Below, piece by piece: positions 34,296 through 41,895 of a stretch of DNA of 64,000 nucleotides. The notes under the pieces were generated by a model. That model was not told the DNA's origin and ran no database searches. It saw only the letters and a program-made list of their open reading frames with translations. Every line of letters begins with the position of its first letter. Within the stretch, counting starts at the first letter, position 1. Source of the DNA: JBCDCE01 sp039182515 (lineage in GTDB: Bacteria > Pseudomonadota > Alphaproteobacteria > Rhodobacterales > Rhodobacteraceae); NCBI GenBank assembly GCA_039182515.1, contig JBCDCE010000006.1, positions 18,299-82,298 of the forward strand. The letters are read 5' to 3'. The translations under genes and the position numbers were made by a program.

Positions 34296-35555
34296 CTAGT
34301 GCTTGGGCAGAATGGCGACTTGCACATCAGCCACATTGGTGCCGGTTGCTTCTGTTAGAAGAAGATCTCCGGCGGCTTCCAAAAGCGCGTAACTGTCGTT
34401 GTTGGCGAGGTGTTTTGGCAGGTCCAAACCGACGGCTTTCATGCGAGCAAAGCTCGCTTCGTCGACAAGACCTCCCGCAGCATCCGTTGGGCCATCGCGC
34501 CCATCGGTTCCTCCGCTTAAAAAGACCCAACCATTTTCCCCAAGCCGTTCTTTGGACTGCAAACTTTCGGCGACGCGCACGGCCAGTTCTTGATTGCGTC
34601 CGCCTTGTCCGGTTCCCTTGAGAACAACCGTTGTTTCACCGCCAAACAAAAGGATTGAACCCGGAAGCGCTTGTTGCATCTGGCGTACAACATAAGCAGC
34701 TGCGTCCGAGACGTCCCCTTCTAAAGGCGTGGCATCAACTTCGACCGACCAGCCCTGAGGCACTGCATCTGCCATCGCCAAGACGCTTTTTCTGTTTGAT
34801 CCGATCAGGTGGTTTTTCGCATCAGGTGTTTCCAGCGCCAAGTCTGGCTGCTCAAATGTTGATTTCAAGGAGGCGGGTAAATCGTCCCAAATTTGGGCTG
34901 TTTGTAAAATGTCTCGTGCCTGGGAGCGCGTACCGATTGGCCCCACGGTTGGCCCGCTGGAGACCACGCGAAGATCGTCGTTTACAACGTCTGATAAGAT
35001 ATAGCCGGTCACAGGCGCAGGAGCCGCAGCACACAACAGCCCGCCGCCTTTGATTTCACTGGCTTGCTGGCGCACCAGGTTCATTTTTACGATGTCGAGA
35101 CCTGCGCCGAGGAGGGCTTTGTGGAGCACCATCTTGTCTTCGAGAGTTACGCCCGCAACCGGTGCTGGCAGGATTGCTGATGCTCCACCAGAGACGAGTA
35201 CAATCACCTGATCTTCAGCCGTTGCTTGGGCAACAAAAGCCATGACCTCTTTGGCGGCTGTAAGCCCGGCTTCATCAGGAACAGGGTGCCCACCACGTAG
35301 TACCCTGGCCTCTCCTGCGGTTTCTTGATTGTCATGATGACAGACAGCAAGCGCTTGGTGGGGGCCTTGGACCTGGTTCAACGCTTCACGCATCATCGCA
35401 GGTGCGCCTTTGCCGATGGCTAAAAGATAGGTTTGGCCGGATTTCGGCACGGGGAAGGGAGAGTGAGCCAAGGCCTCTCGCAAAGCCATGGCGGGGTCGG
35501 CGGCTTGCACGGCAGCATCGAAAAGCTGCCGTGCGAGATCTCGTGCGTTAGGCAC
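34296..35555 (-). CDS. Glycerate 2-kinase (MOFRL family)
   Basis: 419 residues of the GckA/TtuD group, often annotated hydroxypyruvate reductase but biochemically a glycerate 2-kinase making 2-phosphoglycerate. The N-terminal DUF4147 domain has YLLAIGKGAPAMM and IVLVSGGASAILPAP; the C-terminal MOFRL motif region is FLSGGTDGRDGPTDAAGG. GTG start at 35555, eight bases inside the end of the malyl-CoA lyase gene, so the two are coupled. Together they connect glyoxylate from malyl-CoA cleavage, or glycerate, to lower glycolysis. Confidence 0.9.
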   Translation of the reverse strand: MPNARDLARQLFDAAVQAADPAMALREALAHSPFPVPKSGQTYLLAIGKGAPAMMREALNQVQGPHQALAVCHHDNQETAGEARVLRGGHPVPDEAGLTAAKEVMAFVAQATAEDQVIVLVSGGASAILPAPVAGVTLEDKMVLHKALLGAGLDIVKMNLVRQQASEIKGGGLLCAAAPAPVTGYILSDVVNDDLRVVSSGPTVGPIGTRSQARDILQTAQIWDDLPASLKSTFEQPDLALETPDAKNHLIGSNRKSVLAMADAVPQGWSVEVDATPLEGDVSDAAAYVVRQMQQALPGSILLFGGETTVVLKGTGQGGRNQELAVRVAESLQSKERLGENGWVFLSGGTDGRDGPTDAAGGLVDEASFARMKAVGLDLPKHLANNDSYALLEAAGDLLLTEATGTNVADVQVAILPKH

Positions 35556-36525
35556 CAGCGATTTGCTTGGCCTTCTGGACCAGCACTTCTGCTTGGCGGA
35601 TTGAGGCGTAGTCGATCAAGCGACCATCCAAAGATACAGCGCCTTTGCCGTCCGCTTCCGCTTGGGCCATGGCTTCCAATATGCGCTTGGCTTTGGTGAT
35701 GTCCGCCTCGGAGGGTGACATTACTTCGTTGGCCAGGCCGATTTGGCTTGGGTGGATGGCCCATTTGCCTTCACAGCCCAAGATCGCGGCGCGCATGGCT
35801 GCGGCTTTGTAGCCATCTGGGTCTTTAAAGTCTCCGAAAGGTCCGTCGATGGGGCGCAGGCCATTGGCGCGCGCGGCCACCACCATACGGGCAATGGCGT
35901 AGTGCCACATGTCACCCCAGTGAATATCGCGGCTGCCGTCGTCGGCTGGGTCGGTCAGAACCGAATAGCCCGGGTTCACGCCACCGATGTTGGTGGTTTT
36001 GGCGCGCGTCGAGGCCGCATAGTCCGCCACGCCAAAGTGCAGGCTTTCGTTCCGCTTGGACGCAGCTGCGATCTCGTGGATATTTTGCATGCCGAGGGCT
36101 GTTTCAATGATGTGTTCGAGGCCGATGCGCTTGGAGTAACCTTTGGCATCTTCGATCTGGGTCAGCATCATATCGACGGCATAAACGTCAGCGGCGGTGC
36201 CCACTTTTGGCACCATGATCAGATCCAGACGTTCGCCAGCTTGCTCAACCACATCGACCACGTCGCGGTACATGTAGTGGGTGTCCAGGCCGTTGATGCG
36301 CACCGACATCGATTTGTTGCCCCAGTCAATCTCATTAAGTGCTTTGATGATGTTCTTGCGCGCCTGTTCTTTTTCATCTGGGGCAACGGCGTCCTCGAGA
36401 TCGAGGAAGATCACATCCACATCTGACGCCGCGGCCTTTGGGAACATATCGGGTTGGGAGCCAGGAACGGCAAGCTCCGAGCGGTTCAAGCGCGCGGGCG
36501 CTTGGTCAACAGCGTAAAATGACAT
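35548..36525 (-). CDS. mcl1: L-malyl-CoA/beta-methylmalyl-CoA lyase
   Basis: 325 residues of the CitE-like lyase family, close in layout to Rhodobacter Mcl1, which splits malyl-CoA to acetyl-CoA and glyoxylate and makes or cleaves beta-methylmalyl-CoA in the ethylmalonyl-CoA pathway. Motifs: RSELAVPGSQPDMF, DVIFLDLEDAVAPDEKEQAR with the metal-binding acidic pair, and GCEGKWAIHPSQIGLAN. Start at ATG 36525, with TTGGAG upstream, rather than the in-frame ATG-like codon at 36540. First gene of a two-gene unit with glycerate 2-kinase. Confidence 0.92.
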   Translation of the reverse strand: MSFYAVDQAPARLNRSELAVPGSQPDMFPKAAASDVDVIFLDLEDAVAPDEKEQARKNIIKALNEIDWGNKSMSVRINGLDTHYMYRDVVDVVEQAGERLDLIMVPKVGTAADVYAVDMMLTQIEDAKGYSKRIGLEHIIETALGMQNIHEIAAASKRNESLHFGVADYAASTRAKTTNIGGVNPGYSVLTDPADDGSRDIHWGDMWHYAIARMVVAARANGLRPIDGPFGDFKDPDGYKAAAMRAAILGCEGKWAIHPSQIGLANEVMSPSEADITKAKRILEAMAQAEADGKGAVSLDGRLIDYASIRQAEVLVQKAKQIAGA

Positions 36526-36606
36526 GGGGGTATTCTCCAATCGTAGGACTTCTTGTTTTTCCTAACGGAGACTTAGCCGGGGTCAAGGGGATGGCAAGCT
36601 TGCGGC

Positions 36607-37077
36607 TCAATCCCTGTGATAGGGACTACCGGCAAGGATGCTGGCGGTGCGGTACAGTTGCTCGGTGAGCATGACACGGGCCAACATATGTGGCCAAACC
36701 ATTTGGCCGAAAGACAAAGCTTCATCCGCTTGGTCGCGCATATGAGGCAGATGGCCATCTGCGCCGCCGATCCAAAAGCTCAGATCACCGACACCTTGAT
36801 CCCGGCGCTGCGCGATGGCTTTGGCAAATTTCGGTGAACTTAGGGACTTCCCGCGTTCGTCCAAGATGATGCGATAGGCGCCTGCTGGCGTGGATTTAAC
36901 CAGCAAATCGGCCTCGGCTTTTTGGCCTTGATTTTTGCGGTCTTCGACCTCGATCACGTTTAAAGGACCGAGGCCGAGGGCCCGGCCTGTTCGATCAAAC
37001 CGGGTGATATAGTCGTCGATCAAAGCCTTCTCTGGTCCGTTACGTAGGCGCCCAACGGCTAAAATCTGGATGCGCAT
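36607..37077 (-). CDS. rlmH: 23S rRNA pseudouridine-1915 N3-methyltransferase
   Basis: 156 residues of the SPOUT methyltransferase RlmH, acting on the assembled 70S ribosome. Motifs: ILDERGKSLSSPKFA, SFWIGGADGHLPHM (the SAM-binding trefoil knot) and the C-terminal RTASILAGSPYHRD. It follows rsfS by 21 bases on the same strand, a pairing conserved in many bacteria. Confidence 0.95.
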   Translation of the reverse strand: MRIQILAVGRLRNGPEKALIDDYITRFDRTGRALGLGPLNVIEVEDRKNQGQKAEADLLVKSTPAGAYRIILDERGKSLSSPKFAKAIAQRRDQGVGDLSFWIGGADGHLPHMRDQADEALSFGQMVWPHMLARVMLTEQLYRTASILAGSPYHRD

Positions 37078-37098
37078 AAGAGCAGCTGATATCTTGTA

Positions 37099-37476
37099 TT
37101 ATGAGCGTACAGATTGCTCGGCAGGGGACAGCCACATCTTCTCGAGCTGGTAAAACTCGCGCACTTCGGGCCGGAACACATGCACGATCACGTCACCTGT
37201 GTCGATCAACACCCAATCGCCTTGCGACTTGCCTTCGACTTTTGCTGTGCGTCCGAAGGTCTCTTTGACCTTTGCAACGAGCTTTTGTGCAATCGCTGTG
37301 ACCTGGCGCGTGGAGCGCCCTGATGCGATCACCATGTAATCGCCCATCTCGGACTTTCCGCGCAGATCGATCTGCACGATGTCTTCGGCTTTGTCGTCGC
37401 TCAGGGAGGAAAGAATGGTTGTCAGAAGGGCTTCGCTTTTGCCCTCGTTTGACGAGGTTTGGGCTTGGTCGCTCAT
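37099..37476 (-). CDS. rsfS: Ribosomal silencing factor
   Basis: 125 residues from ATG 37476. RsfS binds ribosomal protein uL14 and blocks subunit joining when nutrients fall. Conserved region: DDKAEDIVQIDLRGKSEMGD, MVIASGRSTRQVTAIAQKL, GDWVLIDTGDVIVHVF, FYQLEKMW. The reading frame stays open upstream to a TTG at 37557, adding a Ser/Ala/Pro-rich tail, but there is no ribosome-binding site for either start. The preferred ATG overlaps the stop of a 24-codon leader (ATGA), suggesting coupled translation. Downstream is rlmH. Confidence 0.92.
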   Translation of the reverse strand: MSDQAQTSSNEGKSEALLTTILSSLSDDKAEDIVQIDLRGKSEMGDYMVIASGRSTRQVTAIAQKLVAKVKETFGRTAKVEGKSQGDWVLIDTGDVIVHVFRPEVREFYQLEKMWLSPAEQSVRS

Positions 37477-37547
37477 GTCAGCGCCAGGTTTTGAACTTGG
37501 CGCAGCGGGCGCATTTGAGCCCGCAGCAGATGATAAAGACAGGTCAT
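37473..37547 (-). CDS. 24-codon leader ORF overlapping the rsfS start
   Basis: ATG at 37547 preceded by GGAGG (37551-37555) three bases away, 24 codons (begins MTCLYHLLRAQM, ends NLALT), TGA at 37473-37475. The stop overlaps the rsfS ATG by ATGA. This is the only good ribosome-binding site in the region; rsfS itself has none. The leader lies in a different frame from the possible rsfS N-terminal extension. Whether the peptide matters or only its translation does is unknown. Confidence 0.5.
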   Translation of the reverse strand: MTCLYHLLRAQMRPLRQVQNLALT

Positions 37548-37812
37548 TGTCCTCCAATCAACGCGTCGCCTTGCCCCGACGCTGGGATAGGCGAAATATA
37601 GCATTCGGTCATTTAAATCTCAATGTTGTGTATAGGCTTGCTGTCTTGGGCGGTGCATATTGAAGTTCAGGAGGATCGGCATACGTCACAGAATAGCCAT
37701 AATTTCTTCTTTTTGATGCAGTTTTTGTCGCGCAGCAACAAGTCAGGTGAGAGAAGCACCTCTTTGTTAACCACAAGTCGTCGTTGGCCCGGTGGCTTTA
37801 GGAGATTTTGAA

Positions 37813-38109
37813 ATGGAAATTACTGTCCGATTGGATGTTGTCTTGGCACAGCGCAAAATGAAATCGCGCGAACTGGCCAAACATGTTGGGATCACAGAGC
37901 AAAACATTAGCCTTCTGAAGTCTGGCAAAGTTAAGGGCATTCGCTTTGAAACCCTGGCGCGGATTTGTGAAGCGCTTGAATGCCAGCCGGGCGATATTTT
38001 AGAGTGCGAGGACGCAATCAGCCAGCCAGTTCAAAAGCCAACGTCGCAGCCCTCGGTGCTCGATGATTTGCACACCACTCTCTACGAGCCCAACACCTCG
38101 CGGTTTTAA
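37813..38109 (+). CDS. Small XRE-type DNA-binding protein (YozG-like)
   Basis: 98 residues: one Cro/CI-type helix-turn-helix filling residues 1-68 (ITVRLDVVLAQRKMKSRELA, GITEQNISLLKSGKVKGIRF, LARICEALECQPGDIL) and a disordered tail (SQPVQKPTSQPSVLDDL). This compact type is common as a stand-alone regulator. Start at ATG 37813 with TAGGAG upstream. No neighbouring target is evident; the SOUL-protein gene is convergent. Confidence 0.85.
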   Translation: MEITVRLDVVLAQRKMKSRELAKHVGITEQNISLLKSGKVKGIRFETLARICEALECQPGDILECEDAISQPVQKPTSQPSVLDDLHTTLYEPNTSRF

Positions 38110-38146
38110 GAGGTCTTGACGATCTAGGGTTTCGCCCCGGTTTTGC

Positions 38147-38782
38147 CTAACTGGCTAAGACGCGCGCAACTTCGTTGCGTCTTTTCCAGGGCAGAGTGAA
38201 CGGATCGTCATAAAAGTAGTAGCGCGGTGCGCTGGAGGCCCGGAGGCCTTGGGTCGCCATCCATTTTGAAAGCCGGTCGTTTTGCTTTTGCAATTTGTTT
38301 TGCCCCCACCCACCAGAAAACTGTACCACAGCTTGCCGCTCTGGTTTGGTTTTTGAAAAACGGATGTTGTTTGATTTGGCTTTCGGCAAATCAGCAAGGT
38401 CATATCGGCCTGGCATCATGAAGGCGACTTGCCAGCTTTGCCCATCATTTGACGGGGTAGGGGTCTGGCTGACGGGCGCGGTCATGGAGATTTTTTCAGA
38501 CCGCGCGTTGCCCCCAAAAATGTAGCCTGCCAATTCGCGAAAGCCGCGCTGGATTGTACCGGAGCGACCGCCTTCAAGCGTGACGGTTGCGAGCACATGG
38601 GGTGCGTAACGTCGGATCTCGAAATCACCGTCGCGCCGTTCAACTTCATAGGGCGGGATTTCATAACTGTTGTGCGTGCTTTGAGTATTGGCGGAAGCGG
38701 ACGTGGTGGCTATTGCAGGCAAAATTAGAGCACTCCCCAAAATCGCTGAACTGGTCTGTGTGAGAAACTGTCTGCGTTGCAT
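38147..38782 (-). CDS. SOUL/HBP-family exported protein
   Basis: 211 residues. Twin-arginine-like N-terminus (MQRRQFLTQTSSAILGSALI, then LPAIATTSASA), followed by a SOUL domain: YEVERRDGDFEIRRYAPHVL, FRELAGYIFGGNARSEKISM, TAPV, then YDLADLPKAKSNNIRF. Eukaryotic SOUL/p22HBP proteins bind haem; bacterial ones are mostly uncharacterised. Possibly periplasmic haem or tetrapyrrole binding. Stand-alone gene. Confidence 0.85.
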   Translation of the reverse strand: MQRRQFLTQTSSAILGSALILPAIATTSASANTQSTHNSYEIPPYEVERRDGDFEIRRYAPHVLATVTLEGGRSGTIQRGFRELAGYIFGGNARSEKISMTAPVSQTPTPSNDGQSWQVAFMMPGRYDLADLPKAKSNNIRFSKTKPERQAVVQFSGGWGQNKLQKQNDRLSKWMATQGLRASSAPRYYFYDDPFTLPWKRRNEVARVLAS

Positions 38783-38844
38783 ATGAGACCTCGGTTTTTA
38801 GGGAGATACGCAAAAAGGCTCCTTCATGGATCACTCTTGGTGCG

Positions 38845-38973
38845 ATGCAGATTGAACCTGCGGTGCAGTTTGAATATGTAGAGCTGATGGAAATGTTGTG
38901 TGATATCGCAGATCGGATTCGCCTGGCAGAGCGGTTTTTCGGAGCCGAGCGCCGGGGGCTTGCGCTTGGCTGA
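38845..38973 (+). CDS. Possible 42-residue small protein upstream of leuC
   Basis: An ATG-initiated frame beginning MQIEPAVQFEYVELMEMLCD and continuing as an amphipathic, charged helix (IADRIRLAERFFGAERRGLA), ending 59 bases before leuC. The amino-acid makeup is protein-like. However, no ribosome-binding site is visible and the frame stays open for about 20 codons upstream without a usable start. It could equally be a decayed remnant of a longer gene. Confidence 0.3.
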   Translation: MQIEPAVQFEYVELMEMLCDIADRIRLAERFFGAERRGLALG

Positions 38974-39032
38974 CCAAGCCGCTTTATCGCGTCCTAACCC
39001 GTTTTTTCTTTCGCTTTGATCCGGAGACACCG

Positions 39033-40439
39033 ATGTCCGCGAAAACGCTCTATGACAAAATTTGGGATGCCCATGTTGCCCATGAGGCTGACGACGGCAC
39101 CTGCTTGCTTTATATCGACCGCCACCTTGTGCACGAGGTGACCTCGCCACAAGCTTTTGAAGGCCTGCGCATGGCCGGGCGCGGCGTGCATGCACCTGAT
39201 AAAACCATCGCTGTGCCAGATCATAACGTGCCGACCACTCAAGGGCGCGACAACCCTGATCAAATGCCCGAAGACAGCCGGATTCAGGTAGACGCTCTGG
39301 ATAGAAATGCCAAAGAGTTTGGCATTCACTATTATCCCGTAACTGACGTGCGTCAGGGCATCGTGCATATCGTTGGGCCTGAGCAGGGGTGGACACTGCC
39401 TGGTATGACCGTTGTGTGCGGCGACAGTCATACAGCAACGCATGGCGCTTTTGGGGCGTTGGCGCATGGCATTGGAACCTCTGAGGTTGAACACGTGCTT
39501 GCCACCCAGACGCTCATTCAAAAGAAGTCAAAGAACATGAAGGTGGAGATCACTGGCAAATTGCGCGCCGGCGTGACCGCCAAGGACATCACGCTTTCGG
39601 TGATTGGAAAGACCGGTACTGCGGGCGGTACGGGATATGTGATTGAGTATTGCGGCGAGGCAATCCGTGATCTGTCGATGGAAGGCCGCATGACCGTGTG
39701 TAACATGGCCATTGAAGGCGGTGCACGCGCTGGTCTCATCGCGCCGGATGAGAAGACTTATGAATACGTTCAGGGCCGTCCGCATGCGCCAAAAGGCGCG
39801 CAGTGGGAAGCCGCCCTTGCTTGGTGGAAAACCCTCTATTCTGATGACGATGCGCATTGGGACGCGGTTGTGACCATCAAAGGTGAGGACATTGCGCCTG
39901 TGGTGACTTGGGGCACATCGCCTGAAGATGTTTTGCCGATCACAGCGCTTGTTCCTGAGGCGGAGAGTTTTGAGGGTGGTAAGGTTGAGGCGGCCGCGCG
40001 CTCGCTCGACTATATGGGGCTGACCTCCGGAACGCCGTTGAGCGATATCGAGATTGATACAGTCTTTATCGGCTCTTGTACCAACGGTCGCATCGAGGAT
40101 CTGCGTGCTGCTGCTGAGATTTTGAAAGGTAAGAAAGTCAAAGATGGTATGCGGGCGATGGTTGTCCCTGGCTCTGGTCTTGTGCGCGCGCAGGCCGAAG
40201 AAGAGGGTCTGGCGGATATCTTTAAGGAAGCTGGCTTTGAATGGCGCTTGGCGGGATGTTCGATGTGTTTGGCAATGAACCCAGATCAGTTGCAACCTGG
40301 CGAGCGCTGCGCCGCGACATCAAATCGGAACTTTGAAGGGCGCCAAGGTCGCGGTGGCCGGACCCATTTGATGAGCCCAGCCATGGCGGCGGCTGCTGCG
40401 GTGACGGGTCGTCTCACGGATGTGCGTGAGATGATGTAG
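39033..40439 (+). CDS. leuC: 3-isopropylmalate dehydratase, large subunit
   Basis: 468 residues of the aconitase superfamily, isomerising 2- to 3-isopropylmalate in leucine synthesis together with LeuD. The iron-sulfur cysteines are present in FIGSCTNGRIEDL and AGCSMCLAMNPDQ. N-terminus MSAKTLYDKIWDAHVAHEAD and CGDSHTATHGAFGALAHG are typical. A GGAG lies six bases before the ATG. leuD follows only at 42965: two surface-protein genes are inserted between the two subunit genes. Confidence 0.96.
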   Translation: MSAKTLYDKIWDAHVAHEADDGTCLLYIDRHLVHEVTSPQAFEGLRMAGRGVHAPDKTIAVPDHNVPTTQGRDNPDQMPEDSRIQVDALDRNAKEFGIHYYPVTDVRQGIVHIVGPEQGWTLPGMTVVCGDSHTATHGAFGALAHGIGTSEVEHVLATQTLIQKKSKNMKVEITGKLRAGVTAKDITLSVIGKTGTAGGTGYVIEYCGEAIRDLSMEGRMTVCNMAIEGGARAGLIAPDEKTYEYVQGRPHAPKGAQWEAALAWWKTLYSDDDAHWDAVVTIKGEDIAPVVTWGTSPEDVLPITALVPEAESFEGGKVEAAARSLDYMGLTSGTPLSDIEIDTVFIGSCTNGRIEDLRAAAEILKGKKVKDGMRAMVVPGSGLVRAQAEEEGLADIFKEAGFEWRLAGCSMCLAMNPDQLQPGERCAATSNRNFEGRQGRGGRTHLMSPAMAAAAAVTGRLTDVREMM

Positions 40440-40467
40440 CCCAAGCTTTTCATGCTTGTTTTTCAAG

Positions 40468-40500
40468 GCCTCCCGAGAGCATCGGGGGGCGTTTTTATTT
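40468..40500 (+). terminator. Rho-independent terminator after leuC
   Basis: Nine-base stem GCCTCCCGA (40468-40476) with TCGGGGGGC (40482-40490, one wobble pair), followed by GTTTTTATTT. It ends the leuC transcript 28 bases after its stop, showing that leuC and leuD are not one operon here. Confidence 0.88.
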
Positions 40501-40722
40501 CGCGTGAGCGAGAGAATCAAAGTGCTTACCTTGCCGTGTGTGGCTTTGGGGCAATCTCGTTTTAGTTGTGAAATTTCTGGTATTCCCGACTTTCAGGGGA
40601 ATCCTGCACCAGAGTTCCCCCTTGCGCATTGTTAAGAAAATAAAAACAAAACTTTTGAGATTCGCGCTGACCATCTGGTCAAAAAACGCTCAACGACGAA
40701 AACACTAATACGTTGTTAATAA

Positions 40723-40741
40723 TTGTAAATTTAATTTACAA
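40723..40741. promoter_or_regulatory. Perfect palindrome upstream of the VWA-CTERM gene
   Basis: TTGTAAATTTAATTTACAA, nine-base arms around a single T. It lies 184 bases before the VWA start in an AT-rich stretch. A candidate operator by symmetry; the factor is unknown. Confidence 0.4.
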
Positions 40742-40925
40742 GCTTTGAGTACGCCAAGTTTTCGCCATGATCATTGTTTCCCAGCCGAGGCTAATTGCCT
40801 TTCGAATCAATGGATTAGATGGCGAATGAGCGACCAAAAGCTTGCATATTGGCAATAATCTGCCGAAAATATGCGTATTGTGGGGCGGGTGTAATCTGTC
40901 CGCCTGTTTTTTTGGAGAACCTTTT

Positions 40926-41747
40926 ATGCATCTCAAAGCGCTGCTCGCGTCTGCGGCCATCTTTGCTTCTTCGTCACTTTCGGCAGTAGCAAACACCGTA
41001 GATTTCGATCTAATGTTCGTCATCGACCGCTCCGGGTCCATGTCGAACGAATTCACTGACCTCGCTGACAACCTCGAAATTGTGTTCAACGGTTTGAACA
41101 ACGCTTCGGGTATTGGCTCACTTGCGGCGGGTCTCATTGTCTATGAAGGGGGCGCTTCTCAATCTGATAGCGAGCTCCTCGTGCAAGACCTCACGACAGA
41201 CGTCAACCAGTTGAAGACAGCTATTAACGGTGTGTCCACGCGTGGTGGTACAGAAAACGCCCTCATCGCCGTCGATTCCGCAATCCCAGGCGGCAACTCC
41301 TTTTTGGGTGTGAGCTATCGTCCAAACACTGTCCGCTCGATCGTTTTGATCACCGACGAAGATGCCGACGATGAAAGCACCTATTCTGTAAACGGTCAAA
41401 GCAGCTATGCTGGCTTGGGCGCCTACTTGGATGATGCTGGTTATCTCAACAACATCATTACAAGCTCCTTCCTCTTTAACGAGTACGAGCCCGCGGCGCG
41501 TCCTGAGGCGGATCCTGCGACCATGAAAGATGCGGCCTTGTTCGATCTCGCGGCCTTCAACGCGGATCCCGCGGCGTTCTTGACAGCGTTCACCAACACT
41601 AAGGTGATTGAATCGCAAAGCGCAGTTGTTTTTGACCCAACGCCAACCACCCCAGGCGTGTCTCCAGTTCCTCTTCCAGCTGCGGCTTGGTTGATGATCG
41701 CGGGTCTGGGCGGTCTTGGTTTTGCCAGCCGTCGTAAGAAAGCTTAA
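40926..41747 (+). CDS. VWA-domain protein with VPLPA-CTERM sorting signal
   Basis: 273 residues. Signal peptide MHLKALLASAAIFASSSLSA, then a von Willebrand A domain: the metal-ion site DxSxS at D34-S36-S38 (FVIDRSGSMS), the TRGGTEN threonine loop and IVLITDEDADDES. The C-terminus carries VSPVPLPAAAWLMIAGLGG then LGFASRRKKA: a VPLPA motif, hydrophobic helix and basic end, the exosortase-type sorting signal. It is therefore expected to be processed and placed on the cell surface or in extracellular matrix. GGAG precedes ATG 40926. No exosortase gene is in the window. Confidence 0.87.
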   Translation: MHLKALLASAAIFASSSLSAVANTVDFDLMFVIDRSGSMSNEFTDLADNLEIVFNGLNNASGIGSLAAGLIVYEGGASQSDSELLVQDLTTDVNQLKTAINGVSTRGGTENALIAVDSAIPGGNSFLGVSYRPNTVRSIVLITDEDADDESTYSVNGQSSYAGLGAYLDDAGYLNNIITSSFLFNEYEPAARPEADPATMKDAALFDLAAFNADPAAFLTAFTNTKVIESQSAVVFDPTPTTPGVSPVPLPAAAWLMIAGLGGLGFASRRKKA

Positions 41748-41771
41748 TCAGTAAAAAGCTTAGCGAGTGCA

Positions 41772-41804
41772 GGGCCGCCCGATTTGGGTGGCCCTTATTT
41801 TTTT
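41772..41804 (+). terminator. Terminator of the VWA-CTERM gene
   Basis: Stem GGGCCGCCC (41772-41780) with GGGTGGCCC (41786-41794), one wobble pair, then TTATTTTTTT. Located 24 bases after the stop. Confidence 0.9.
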
Positions 41805-41837
41805 GTCTCCCTTGATGCCACCTGCGGGGCCAGGGTC

Positions 41838-41874
41838 AAAAAAGGGACGGCACCTGAATTGCCGTCCCAAAAAA
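41838..41874 (-). terminator. Terminator of the minus-strand CTERM gene, bidirectional form
   Basis: Perfect stem GGGACGGCA (41844-41852) with TGCCGTCCC (41860-41868), flanked by six A before and six A after. Read on the minus strand, the stem is followed by TTTTTT, ending the CTERM gene at 41896. Confidence 0.88.
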
Positions 41875-41895
41875 GTGTTTTGTTTCGTTCGTGGT

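Larger units (their letters stand above)
40440..40925. other. AT-rich intergenic region upstream of the VWA protein
   Basis: 486 bases, beginning with the leuC terminator. It becomes AT-rich from about 40620 and includes the perfect palindrome listed at 40723. I see no gene: the frames present are short and lack ribosome-binding sites. It presumably holds the promoter and control region of the VWA-CTERM gene. Confidence 0.6.

Noticed and set aside
35743..36426. 227-residue plus-strand frame opposite malyl-CoA lyase
   Set aside because: Shadow of a conserved enzyme gene, no ribosome-binding site.
38824..39521. Minus-strand frames overlapping the start of leuC
   Set aside because: Arg-rich random translations opposite leuC; no start signals.
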